DNA of 64,000 nt from Epiperipatus broadwayi (taxonomy: Eukaryota > Onychophora > Udeonychophora > Euonychophora > Peripatidae), in NCBI GenBank assembly GCA_028023455.1, contig JAQFVV010006651.1, positions 1-64,000 on the forward strand, given 5' to 3'. A program made the position numbers and the translations under genes. The notes below the pieces were generated by a model. It saw nothing but the letters and a program-made list of their open reading frames with translations. It was not told where the DNA came from and made no database searches. Shown here one piece after another: positions 1 to 11,139 of the stretch (positions are counted from its first letter, which is position 1; every line of letters begins with the position of its first letter).

Positions 1-484
1 TTCACCTTCACTTCATTACATGATCAATCTCTCATTAATTAATACATCCATGTCAGACTATGCAGCACTAATGATTGATTTAAACTTTGAATTCATTGCA
101 CAAAAGTATTTTATTACAGTTAAATATATGAAGATCTCTCTCCCATTTACAAACAACAAAAAATTCCTATAATCTGAAATACTTATTTACATCTTAATAA
201 AATTTAAAAAACTAAAAATTGATTTTGTGCAAACATGGTTAATATTTATAAACATTATTTCACACACAATATAACAGGTTACAAAAAGAGCACCCACGGG
301 ACATTAGTTGAAAAATTGCATAAAGCAATCATTAATACAGTAGATAATGAAAATAATAAAGACAAAACTGTAGCACTTAAAAAACATATAATTTAGCAAA
401 AAAAAAAAAACAAACAAATTAAAAGAATATATAGCATTAAAGAAAATACTTTTATTCTTCTCCTTTACTGTCTTTGCATTTCTT
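1..484. other. AT-rich stretch, no feature recognised
   Basis: Low-complexity A/T sequence with short A runs. The only open frame (304-495, minus) is hydrophobic low-complexity and looks like chance. Confidence 0.6.
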
Positions 485-735
485 CGTATATTCATATATA
501 TTGCTTATAATAACTTCTTTCTTATACACTTTAATGCAAAAACATTTTAATAAAAAAAAAATTATTTTCCTGACAGTTTTGATTGTCCAGCAGTCTTTAT
601 TAAAGATACAATATTTGAATGATGAAGACTGCTGGACAGTTGAAACTGTCAGAAAAATAAAGTTTTATTTAAAAAAATTTTTGCATTAAAATGTATAAGA
701 AAGAAATTATTATATGCAATATACATTAAAGAAAA
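485..735. repeat. Foldback / inverted repeat, about 115-bp arms
   Basis: The two halves are reverse complements around a spacer near 601-622. Strongest is the core CTGACAGTTTTGATTGTCCA at 570 against the complement of TGGACAGTTGAAACTGTCAG at 633. Similarity continues outward through matching CTTTCTTATAC and GTATAAGAAAG blocks to about 490 and 730. This looks like a small palindromic MITE. No coding content. Confidence 0.8.
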
Positions 736-883
736 GAAAATTATATCTCAAGCAAATGCATGTATGGACAAAGCAATATCTTAGATAGTGTCTTAGTTAG
801 CCCCCTAAAAATAGAGTTTCAACAGCAATGACACTAAATAATAAAATAATAAGTTATGAATTCATGCTAAATACAATATATAA

Positions 884-2592
884 TTACTTTTAAAAAAATT
901 ACAGTCATGTGAGTCTTTTGAGCTTGTCTCTTTCTTTCTATTAGAAACAGAAGAACTTATAACATTTGAATTTCAAACAAAAAATAGACGAAATCCCAGA
1001 TTCCAGCCACCCAAGTATGTTAGGGATCCCAATGAGGGATTTTTCACATTTAGAAACACACACTACACAATATTCAATAGATATAGAAAATTTTCTTACA
1101 AACAAGTATACAAAATTCCAAACCCAAACCCCATCTCAATAGACTCCTTAAAAAAGCAACAAAGCCCAACCTCACTTGAAAATCTATGTCCAATTTTGAA
1201 AATCTCACTAGGCACAAAAATATTTGAATTTGTCATCAAAGACAGAATAGATCCATATATCATTCAACTATATCCAAACATCAAATTTCCAAAAAAGGCT
1301 CTTCAGTTAACCAGGCAGTATTCATTTATAAACAGTCATAAACACAATAAGAAATAAAAAATATGCATAATAGTAGTACAATATAAAGCCAGCCTTTATT
1401 AATGTATTAATAAACAAATTAATAGAATTGTTAATAAACTCTACAATCCCCAAAGTCTATATTTACATAATCACTAATTTGTTTCTTAATGAGAAATATG
1501 CATTACTATAAATGGTAAAACAGCAGCTACGTCAATATTACTAAACTGCTCCATACCACAAGAATCTTCACTAAGTTCTCTACTATTTGCATATACACCA
1601 ACCCACTAATTAAAGAAATTGAGGCTAAAATAAATGGAATATACATATCACAGTTGAGCTCCTACATTCCATGCATTGCTTACATGAACAACATATTTGT
1701 CTTCTTAAAGAGCAAGAAATAGATATTCAAACTTTTAAAAAATAATAGCAGACTATTCCAACACACATAATTTTAATGTAAACATTGCCTCTAGCGGCGA
1801 CAGTACAGTCTGCCAATCACGACCAAATTACAATTGCCATTATCTTTGAATGGACTGGTTTTACTGAGTATTTGTATTTTTCATATACAGAAAGTATAAA
1901 TATCATAGCAACTTTTATAAAAATATATCCAAAAATATCACAATGAAAATTACACCAACAGATATGCCATCACCATTCAAAGTTTACTGGAAAGCTTTAT
2001 TGAACTTATTAATAAATGCAAATATAATTTGGATTCAAACAAATAGTACTAAATATAAATACTGGGAAACATTTAAACTTGTCTATCCAAGGCTACAAAA
2101 TACAGCAGAAACACTATTGTCTATTAACAATAAACAATTAAGTAAAAGATATAAATATTGGTCATTGGAACTAAAATATTTTGACTTCCTAATAAAGATA
2201 AATCTGGAAGCATTTCCAACATTAAATTTTTTAAAATATAAAAGATATTACCATAACTTAGACTCATATGTTCCACTTGTCATCGAGAATCAGAAACAAT
2301 ACATCGTTTTTTATTCAGTTGTTAAGGACTCGAAAACATTCGCAAAACTATCTACAATATCACAATACAGAAAAATACATTGATCAGACATTTATTACAA
2401 GCATATAAAAAAGATATATTTTCCAATATTAGTGCTAGTACTTTTATTCTATATGTCTTCTGGTGCACTAGATGTAGTTTTAGTATAAACACAAATACCA
2501 GAAGACATAAAAACACACAAAAAAATAAATTAATGAATATCCACAAAAGAGATAAAAAAATAAAAGAAACACAAATATATATTGACACATGA
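884..2592 (+). mobile_element. LINE (non-LTR retrotransposon), decayed copy 1
   Basis: A reading frame without a start codon runs from 884 to 1357. Its end (LENLCPILKISLGTKIFE) aligns with the LRPIS block that leads into a LINE reverse transcriptase and matches the same place in the copy at 8.3 kb. From 1500 to 1730 only scraps of the RT core remain, such as IPQ followed by SSLLFAY. The frame at 1943-2383 and the overlapping one at 2380-2592 match the C-terminal part of copy 2: KYWSLELKYFDFLIKINLEA against KKWSMEPKFFDFLLKVNLHA, and LYVFWCTRCSF against LYSLWCTRCTF. Several frameshifts and stops make it dead. Clade not assigned. Confidence 0.8.
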
Positions 2593-3293
2593 TCTCTAAT
2601 GCGACTTACTTCAAATCTTTGACATGGTATTTTGCCAACAAAAGAAAATAATTTAAATTTTTATATTCTGGGAATGAATTTTTTTTTATTCGTCTTTGTG
2701 TATAATTTTTGTAGTATGTTATTTTTATTGTAATGTTTTTTTTTTATTCAATTTATTTGTTCCCGTTTTATTTGTGTACATACTCATTTTTTAATTTGTT
2801 TTTGTTACTATTAATTTTCAACAATGTAATGCTTAATTTTTTTGTCCTTTGTAAAAATTTTAAACTGTAACCCCTGTAACCTATTTTAAATTTTTTCTTT
2901 TTGAATAAATGTAAAGATTATTTTAGTTTTATTAAGATTTATTGCTAACTCTTTCCTCATATTGCCTAAAAATGAAGTTTCCATAAATAATATCATTTTT
3001 AAATATAAGATTACTTAGGTATTTTACATTTCATGTAACTCTTAATATATTTGGAAAATTGCTACAATTGCTGAAAATAATTTTGAACAAAGATTAATTA
3101 TTTTAGTATATACTCTTTCCTGTATCCAATTAGTAATTTATATTAATTTTGTTGATGATATGGTATTTTTTATATTTTCTTAATAATTTCAATGCAATTC
3201 TCTTTCTGTCTTTAGTTTGTAAAGCATTTATTGCAGTTTATATATATATATATTAAGTATAATAATGTTCAAGGGTAAATGGGTCTATAAGTA
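2593..3293. other. AT-rich stretch; probable LINE 3' tail, then nothing recognised
   Basis: T-rich sequence follows the LINE coding remnant and carries an AATAAA at about 2905, consistent with a degraded 3' untranslated region. A short TA run lies near 3240. No gene seen. Confidence 0.4.
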
Positions 3294-3431
3294 ATCATTA
3301 AAATCCATCAACACTAGACAATTGCCTTATCAATAACAATCAATAAACAATAAGATTGCCTTGTCAACAAGTTGAGATTGTTGATTGTTATTGATATTGG
3401 GATTATCTAAGTGTCAACTGATTTTAATGAC
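3294..3431. repeat. Small inverted-repeat element (MITE-like)
   Basis: The ends ATTAAAATCCATCAACAC and GTGTCAACTGATTTTAAT are reverse complements with few mismatches, and the inner CAATAACAATCAA pairs with TTGATTGTTATTG. Related one-sided copies occur at about 62190-62280 and 62515-62590, which share ATTGATATTG and TAAGTGTTGA blocks. Confidence 0.7.
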
Positions 3432-3441
3432 ATATATATAT

Positions 3442-3811
3442 ATAATATTGGCATCAACAAGGGCTTTAAGCTTTCCAACCTCAGATTTTCAATAAAATGG
3501 ATGGCTGAAGAGTTAGAAAGTGAAGAAGATTGAAGCCTGTCTATTAAAGTTTAAATATTTGCTATCTTAATATAAATTGAGCACTGATTATGTATATGTG
3601 TGGAAGATGGTGATTTGGACGAACTGATGAGTGCTGGTTCAACATGAAATACCTTTATTGGAAATCATTTATCTTTTTCACATACATGTGTTAAGTGTAT
3701 TGGTTGTATAAGATGGAGTGCATAGCTGAAGAGAATTTGAAAGACTGAGTTCAAGTCCCTTATAATTACATTAAGTTAATATAGACAATATACATATATT
3801 TAAATATCACA
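3442..3811 (+). repeat. Interspersed repeat, copy 1 (related to the 32-kb MITE)
   Basis: About 370 bp, close to the copy at 3918-4280 (shared AATATTGGCATCAACAAGG start, GATGGCTGAAGAGTTAGAAA core, GAGCACTGATT and GCATGAAATAC blocks). The core recurs at about 32310-32520 inside a MITE. Near the 3' end, GAGTTCAAGTCCC resembles a tRNA-type B box, but no A box at normal spacing is seen. Confidence 0.8.
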
Positions 3812-3917
3812 TATTCAGCATATATTCTGCCCATCCCTCTTCTGTACAATTAAATGGACATATTAAGGTTTTATTTGTGAGGGATCACATTGACTTAAGG
3901 TCAACATGGGTATGACA

Positions 3918-4280
3918 ATAATATTGGCATCAACAAGGACTTTGAGCTTTCCATCCTTGGATTTTCAATGAAATGGATGGCTGAAGAGTTAGAAAAAGGA
4001 GAAGATTGAAGCTTGTTCATTAAAGTTTAAAGATTTGCTATTTTAATATAAACTGAGCACTGATTGTGTATATGTGTGGGAGATGGTGATCTGGACCAAC
4101 TGGTGAGTGCTGGTTCAGCATGAAATACATATATTGGAGATCATTTATCTTTTTTAGTGTATTAGTTGTATAAGATTGAGTGCATAGCTGTGGAAAGTTT
4201 GTAAGTCCTAGTTCAAGTTTCCTATAATTACATTAAGTTTAGTATAGATTATATACATATATTTAAATATTATATGTATA
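3918..4280 (+). repeat. Interspersed repeat, copy 2 (related to the 32-kb MITE)
   Basis: Second copy in the same orientation, starting 476 bp after the first, with scattered substitutions and small gaps. The 106-bp spacer between the copies is not shared. The pair looks like a local duplication or two insertions of one family. Confidence 0.8.
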
Positions 4281-5200
4281 TATATAATATTGGAATTGGT
4301 AAATAATATGTAATATTTTGGGGTAACTTTGGAAAGTTAATCACAACAAAAAGTTATAAAATTAAAATATGAACAAGTAAGCCGATCACATTTGCCAGTT
4401 TCAATTACCGATTCCTCTACCAGCGTGGATTAAAAATATTTAATCTCTGCCACAAAAAATATTAGTTGTAATATCTATAAATATGTAATTGTGGATTTTT
4501 ATAGAGGGATATCTTCACTTGTGCTTGTAAAATATGCAATATAACTATCTCTGTAAAGGTATGATCTCAAAGTCAAATATAAATGTCATCAATTGCAATC
4601 ATATTTTAATCCCTAAATGTTTAATTTTATCTGAATAAGATAGATAATTTAGAACAGAAAATTACATATCAAGAGAAAAAAGTATTTTTTATACATCACA
4701 TCTTCCACATACTTTTAACCTTAATTTTTTATTTATTTATAAGTCTTAATAACGAAATGCACTTTTTAACACTATTGCAAAAAACTGTAGTTTTACTATC
4801 TTATGATAAGACCATAAGATGAAACAATGGCCAGGAGATTTGATTTAATCAATATATAATGTAAATAAAAATCTTATAATAACAATAAAGAAACAAACAA
4901 AAAAATAATTATAAAAATTTATAATCTCTTGCTAGAATTAAACATTGATCTTGTGATTTTCTGTAAATATATACAAAAGGATAGCTACTGTCTTGAGAAA
5001 ATAAAATGAAAAATGATTTAAAATTAAATGTGTGCAGATAGATAAAAATTCAAAAACGAACTGCATTTATTCTATGATATAACAATTTATATTGTATTTA
5101 TTTTTAAAATAATGACCTTTATCTGCAGAAAATTGTATTTTTTTTAAAGAATGACATTTTTTTTATAGAGACTTATACGTCTCAGTATTCTCTTTGTCTT
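4281..5200. other. AT-rich stretch, nothing recognised
   Basis: No long open frame, repeat or splice-supported exon seen. Confidence 0.5.
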
Positions 5201-5784
5201 TTAACCCTTTGAAAACCAGGCGGCCATCTTTAATTTTTAAAAAAATTTACCCTAACTCTAATAACTTAGATATTTTGTGTTTGAATGTAATAAATATATA
5301 AAAATAATGTTGTAAAAGCAAGTACATATATGAAAGAATATAATGAAGCTGTTAAAATAATCATTTCATAAAGAAAAAGTTAAAAAAAAATATTTATAAC
5401 AGATTTAAGAATGTTTGTTTTTACACTGATTCACAAATCCTAAATTTTGAAATTCAAATGATAAAATGACACTTTCATAAACAGCTTCTTCACATTCCTC
5501 ACAAATTTACAAAAAAAATGATGTATTGGAAGTCTTACCTGAGGTAATTTTTCCCTGAGAAAATTACTAAAACAGCTGACTTGCTGTGATCCATTTTCAT
5601 TCCACAGCCAGATATGTTCAGTTTTGTAAATTATCTGTAAAAATATGAATGGTTTTTAGTGGAGAAAAAAGTAATAGAACAGTGTAATTCAAAAATAAAT
5701 AAATAAACTCATAAAAAATAAAATGAATAAAAATAAATCAATAAAGATAATTTTTTATTATTATTAACAATGATTACATGTGTG

Positions 5785-6210
5785 GAAGAAAGGCTAAGTT
5801 CAAATACATGGCACTATAACACAGAGTGGATGGATTGATGAAGTCAGAAACCGTGTATAAAATATCCTATATTACATGAAATTCCAGTTGTGTAGCATAA
5901 ACTTGTATATAAATATAGTTATTATTTTGCATAAAAGATATGAAGAAAGGCTGAGTTCAAATACATGGCAATATAATACAGAATGGATGGATTGATGAAA
6001 CCAGAAAGTGTGTATAAATATCCTATATTACATGAAATTCCAGTTGTGTAGCATGAACTTGTATATAAATATATTTATTATTTTGCATAAAAAATATGAA
6101 GAAAGGCTGAGTTCAAATACATGGCACTGTAACAATAACTGGATAGATTGAAGAAGCCAGAAAATTTATACAATATCCTATATTACTTGCCTAAAATTGA
6201 CACAAATCAA
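5785..6210. repeat. Tandem repeat, about 157-bp unit, about 2.7 copies
   Basis: The block GAAGAAAGGCT starts at 5785, 5942 and 6098, and each time is followed by GTTCAAATACATGGCA, a GGATgGATTGA block and CCTATATTACATGAAATTCC. The third unit is partial and more diverged. It lies within the piggyBac-like element. Confidence 0.88.
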
Positions 6211-6354
6211 TTGAGGGTCATAACTTTAGCACTGATGCAATAATTCGTCCATAAATTCAAACTTGGTCATGCATGATACACTATTCATATTTATAATCAT
6301 GCCAAAAAATGCATTAGCTCACGCAGTGACAGATACCCCAGTCCCCAACTTTTT

Positions 6355-6650
6355 TCCATTCTACAGCATATTTATTTGAAAATATTATAATTTATTATTC
6401 TACAGCATATTTATTTATTTCAGTACATCGAAAATATTATAATTTATTATTATATAACATATTTATTTGTTTCAGTAAATAGAAAATATTATAATTTATA
6501 AAAAATATATATATATAAAAGTAATTACATACTCGCGAATGTTATCAAAAAATGTTTATTTGTTTCAGTACATCAAAAATATTATAATTTATTATTATAT
6601 AACATATTTATTTGTTTTAGTAAATATAAAATATTATAATTTATAAAAAA
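6355..6650. repeat. Tandem repeat, about 52-bp unit
   Basis: AAAATATTATAATTTA recurs at about 6379, 6431, 6483, 6575 and 6628, separated by CATATTTATTTGTTTCAGTA-type sequence. Spacing is 52, 52, 92 and 53 bp; the longer step contains an insertion. It lies in the piggyBac-like element. Confidence 0.8.
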
Positions 6651-7032
6651 AAGTAATTACATACCCTTGAACGTTATCCAAAAACGTAATTTGAGAAGAG
6701 AGCCCAGAATCACGGACAACTTCAATGGAAAATCACAATAAAATCTTCAGTAATTGATCCAACAATTGTGGAATAACTTTTTTACGATAAATAAAATGAG
6801 AAAAATCAAAAAAAAAAAAAAATTTTAGGTACACTTTGCTAAAAATATTCATAAAAAATCTAAAAATTGTCGTACAGAAAAAATTCTTAGAGTTTCAGGT
6901 AGATATTAAAATGGCGCAAAAAATGACGTATTGCGCGTATGTGTGACGTTTACCGTTTACGCGTAAACTCAGCTCAAAATAGAAATTTCTAGACAAGTTG
7001 TACAAAAGTCGTTCTGGTTGTCAAAGGGTTAA

Positions 7033-8299
7033 TGTCCTTCTTAACACAGAAACTTGCATGCATCAGTAAACATATTTATTTATAATGAGAGTACAATCTT
7101 TTTATTTACAAGGTCTTATATCTCTTGAATATTTATTTACTAAACATTCTTAACTATATGAAAAAATACTGAAACAACATTTTAGATATCTAAAAGCCTG
7201 TAATGTCTCAAATAGTTGCTTGTCTTATCTATTTTAGCATATTTTATAGAGAATGATTTAATGTAAAATATGTCTAAATAATTTTTCCATTTTGTTTTAA
7301 ATAATTTCAAATATATTATAAAAAATACACATGCATACTATTACTGATAAATATTTTAAACTAATGTTACTATAAAAACATTTTTTTGGTGTCCTCCATT
7401 CTATTATGTCTAATTTCTAACAGAAAAAGCATTTTATTAATGTTTTTCTTTGATAACTGTAAACATGCAGAACATATATCAAGATATGTTTCTAGGTTGG
7501 TATTAAATAATATATAAACATTTAATAATAAATAAAAGAAAAGTGAAATTTTCTTAAAATAGAAATCCATTTATGTATATTTAGTAAACATTAAAATAAA
7601 TTGTTAACAACTTTCTTTATATGTAATGAATACATAATTTTATATGTCAACAAATAAAAATGGAAAAGAAATTTCATAATTTACATACATATATATATAT
7701 ATTTTTCATTAAAATATTTGTAATCTTTTTACATTTTTATTTTCCTTAGAACTTATCAATAAATACAAGTACTAAATGTTATTAAGTTCTTCCTGCTTTG
7801 TGGATGAAAATTTGTGAAATGCTAAAACAAAACGTTTCATGATAGATTTCTGAGGTGATAAATATAACGAAAAGAAAGGTTTATTAGAAATTAAAGAAAC
7901 TTAATTATATTTCTTTCTATTGTGAAGAAATCATATTTGACTGTATATAATACTTCAAAAAGAATATCTGCAAAAACAAAGACATTTCAGAGAATTTTTC
8001 AGAAGTTAAGAAATGATAATGATTATGAGGTGTGATTTTACTCATATGATTAGCCCCACATTTGTTTTTATACAGTTAAAAATCTATTTTTACTTTTCTC
8101 TTCAAAATAAATGTTCTATTTTATATATATATAAATTATGAATGTTCTTGAGTTTTTATTTTATTTTATTCTGCATATTTGTTCTTTAGTTCTTACACTG
8201 GCAGATCGGAAGAATGTCCTTGTAATTAATAATAAAATATTTTATAGTGATAAATAAAAATAAAATATTCAGTTTTACATTAATCATTAATTGATGTTT
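7033..8299. other. AT-rich stretch, nothing recognised
   Basis: No supported gene. The minus-strand frame 7370-7570 is Lys/Phe/Leu-rich low complexity. Confidence 0.5.
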
Positions 8300-8319
8300 A
8301 CATATAAGCCGGACACAAT

Positions 8320-8628
8320 ATGATAGAGCCAATATACAAATACTTCAAACAAAAGCTGCAGTCACATTGTGCCTTCACACCACCTGAAGATCTATTTGGC
8401 CAACCAGAGTTAGATAAACCTTTCCATGCTACTGATTTCTTGCAGAAGCTAAATGCAATTCCAAACTCTTGTCATCCAGGGCCACATGGAATCCCCAAAT
8501 TCGTATTTTCACATCTCGGTCAGTTTACCACCACATATCTATGTGATTTAGCAAATTATCTATCACAAAGGCTGTTTAACATAAAAGATCTATATCCAAT
8601 CTATCTAATCTGCGACCAATCTCCATGA
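8320..8628 (+). pseudogene. LINE reverse transcriptase, N-terminal fragment
   Basis: 102 codons that include HPGPHGIPKFVFSHLG, the family's S/HPGPxGIP block at the entry to a LINE RT domain. The frame then slips: the following LRPIS block lies in another frame from about 8607. No promoter-side ORF precedes it, so this is an internal fragment of a 5'-truncated insert. Confidence 0.8.
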
Positions 8629-8800
8629 GCCCCCTTGGTATTAAAATTCTGGAAAAGGTGCTAAAAGATAAAATCGAACCATATCTCCTCCCTCTATTAT
8701 CACCAATGCAACATGCAAAAAAGGCTCCTCAACAGGCCAAGCTGCCCTCATTTTCAAAACCATTGTAAACTCAGTTAGAGAGAAAAAAAAGTATGCTCCC

Positions 8801-9364
8801 ATGGCTGTTCAAATTGACATTGAGGCCGCTTTTGACTCAGTCCCTATTGAAATTTTAATTGAAACACTTGCAGACACCAAAATACCATGCAATCTCTTAT
8901 ACCTACTAACCAATCTACTCCTTAGTTGTGAAATCCATATTACAATTAATGGTAGAACATCACCTTCTTTCTCTCCCCACCAATCCATACCTCAAGGATC
9001 TCCACTCAGTTCATTATTATTTATGTTCTACATTAACCCTCTCATAAACAAAATACAACAAAAATTACAAGGAATCCAAATTCCACACACTGGACAATAT
9101 GTACCGTGTATTGCATACATGGATGATTTTACCATTTTTCTTACATCCAAAAAACAACTACCTACTCTCGAAAAAATACTTAATGAATACACCCTCAAAT
9201 ATAAACTCAAAATCAATATTAACAAAACACCAGCTTGGTCTCTTTACACTGGCAAGATAAATACACAAGTTTATCATGGGAAACCAACTAATTTCCTTGG
9301 TTTTCCTTTCTACCTAGGGCCCTCTGCAATAAGACAAAATATACAAAAAAAAACTGAAAGTTGA
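8801..9364 (+). pseudogene. LINE reverse transcriptase catalytic core
   Basis: 187 codons. Motif A is IDIEAAFDSV (8816-8842 region), the next motif is PQGSPLSSLLFMFYINPL, and the catalytic site is AYMDDFTIFL with YMDD at 9116-9127. Later motifs follow (KININKTPAWSL; FLGFPFYLG). The frame really begins upstream, since KKGSSTGQAALIF is in the same frame before the listed ATG. Catalytic residues are intact, but the protein is cut by a frameshift in an A run near 9350. Beyond it, LWRRKVVSISVKQLSLP and GLGLHSI continue the family pattern in a shifted frame. YMDD rather than the commoner YADD is notable for a LINE. Confidence 0.88.
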
Positions 9365-9732
9365 TGCTGAACGTACAACCACTTCTCTCTCCAAAACCTA
9401 CCTTTCACTATATGCAAAAGTATGCCTATTCAATCAGCTTGTAACTACAAAAATAACCTATTACTTACCAATCATAAATTTCACTAAATCTTTCACGTCG
9501 TCCATTTACTCACTCTGTAGCAAGCTATTATGGCGCAGAAAAGTAGTCTCCATCTCTGTAAAACAACTTAGTCTTCCAACAACTAGAAATGGATTAGGTC
9601 TTCACTCCATAGAAATTTTTCACTAACAAAAAGGTATTAATCTCCTAGCTGCACTGATAAGAAGTTTTCCAGCCCTTGAATGCATTCTTCAAATAACACC
9701 CACAGACCGACCCCCCACCTTCACACGGATAT

Positions 9733-10357
9733 TTGTCTTTGCTCGTAAACCAACTTCAAAACATTTATGATCAGGTGTCTTTTTTGGGTGTTGGTAGATG
9801 CACCTATTGGACTATTTATAATATGCTATACCCAGACATAACAACATATCCTCACTCACCCATGCTAAATATGAACAATAGTCTTTTGATGCAGCGATTT
9901 AAAAAGTGGTCAATGGAACCCAAATTTTTTGACTTTCTTTTAAAGGTAAATCTTCATGCTCTACCTGCCTCCTACTTCCTTAAATACCGCAGATTTTACA
10001 ACAAAATTGATGCTGTTTGTTTCCTGTGCCACAGGGAAGAAGAAACAACAGCACCTATTTCACACCTGCATAGGCCTAACAAATACCCGAGAAATTATGA
10101 TTATCACATATAGACAAAATAACATCACTCTTGATAACCTATTAGAGATACTCAGTAAAGACTCAATACCAGCAGCTCGTGCAGCAACTTTTTGTTTATA
10201 TAGTTTATGGTGCACCAGATGTACTTTCTGCCTTGGAGACAATACCACAAAGCACCCAGCCACATTCTCAAAGAAGCTTGAACAATTAAAGGCCAGAGAT
10301 GGCAAAATTACACACCCAGATATATTTGCTGCTACATGGTCACTATTAAAAACTTGA
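9733..10357 (+). pseudogene. LINE C-terminal region with zf-RVT-like Cys/His motif
   Basis: Two overlapping frames (9733-10113 and 9956-10357) make up one domain split by a frameshift. The first carries FFDFLLKVNLHALPASYFLK and the pair CFLC (10018-10029); the second carries HLFHTC (10052-10069). Together these form a CxxC...HxxxC motif like the zinc-binding region found at the end of many LINE polymerases. The tail LYSLWCTRCTF is shared with copy 1 at 0.9 kb. Confidence 0.8.
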
Positions 10358-10575
10358 AACAAAACATAACCTAAAAAAACAAATTATGACTTTTCTGTAA
10401 CAAGAACAACTATTTTGTTGTTTGCTTGTTTAACATATCCCTTTCTTTAATTATTCTTTCTGTTTGCTCTAAAGCTATATAGTTTTAAACCATGTATTTT
10501 CAACAATATAACTTTGGTTAACAACAAATTCATGTAATCTAATTCGTACAATAAAGTATATTATTGAAACACAAA

Positions 10576-10914
10576 TAAATAAATGATTTTCCTTTTTTGA
10601 TACAAATATAAGAAATGAAACTAGAGTATATTTTCTAGTTTATTATTATTAATATAAATTATTTTATTATTGACAAAATTCTGTAAATTTAGATTAATTT
10701 TTTTAATGTATTTTAAATTATTCACATATACTTACACAAGAAGACCTACATGTAAACTCGCTACAAAGTTATAATAAATATAAGTAATAAATGATGGAAC
10801 AACTTAACAAAGTAAGATTTTTTTTAAAAATTTTCGATAATCACTAAGTGAACTTTTAGTTCTTTCTTGGTAATGCAGTTAGAATTGATTTTTGAACAAT
10901 TATATTGATGAATA
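10576..10914. other. AT-rich stretch, nothing recognised
   Basis: Sequence between the LINE tail and the hairpin at 10915; no open frame or repeat seen. Confidence 0.5.
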
Positions 10915-11055
10915 TGTATAAAATGTGCTAACATGCACAAGCACACAAAGCTAAAAACAAATAAAGAAAAGTATATATTATTTTATTTTAATATATACTT
11001 TTCTTTATTTGTTTTTAGCTTTGTGTGCTTGTGCGTGTTAGCGCATTTTATATAT
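10915..11055. repeat. Near-perfect hairpin, about 66-bp arms
   Basis: The left arm (10915-10980) includes GCACAAGCACACAAAGCTAA and the right arm (10989-11055) its complement TTAGCTTTGTGTGCTTGTGC. I count about three mismatches over the arms and a loop under 10 bp. Such closeness suggests a young foldback or MITE. Confidence 0.88.
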
Positions 11056-11139
11056 TTTGATTTAGAACAATTAGCCACAAAGTGTAAACTGTTTGCTTAT
11101 TGATGAATATCATGTTTGATTATTGTACATAAATTTTTT

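Larger units (their letters stand above)
5205..7028. mobile_element. piggyBac-like non-autonomous DNA transposon
   Basis: 1824 bp bounded by TTAA at 5201-5204 and 7029-7032. Left terminus CCCTTTGAAAACCAGG; right terminus, read inward, CCCTTTGACAACCAGA. TTAA target duplication and ends starting CCC are the hallmarks of the piggyBac superfamily. No transposase frame remains. Inside are a 157-bp tandem array (5785-6210) and a 52-bp array (6355-6650). A GC-richer right subterminal zone contains the 14-bp palindrome GTTTACGCGTAAAC at 6955-6968. Confidence 0.8.
8300..10575 (+). mobile_element. LINE (non-LTR retrotransposon), 5'-truncated copy 2
   Basis: Better preserved copy of the family at 0.9 kb. 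It holds an RT lead-in (8320-8628), the RT core (8801-9364), and a C-terminal region with a Cys/His motif (9733-10357). It ends in a 3' untranslated stretch with AATAAAG near 10549 and the tail CAAATAAATAAATG. The endonuclease end is absent. The bridge between the first two frames is still readable (LRPISMSPLGIKILEKV, then KKGSSTGQAALIF), so at least two frameshifts lie in 8600-8720, and others follow 9340 and 10030. Confidence 0.88.

Noticed and set aside
474-689. 71-codon + strand frame (and the minus frame 304-495)
   Set aside because: It lies across the foldback at 485-735; composition is low-complexity and no motif is present.
9028-10362. Minus-strand frames 9028-9225 and 10060-10362
   Set aside because: Antisense shadows of the LINE RT and C-terminal domain.
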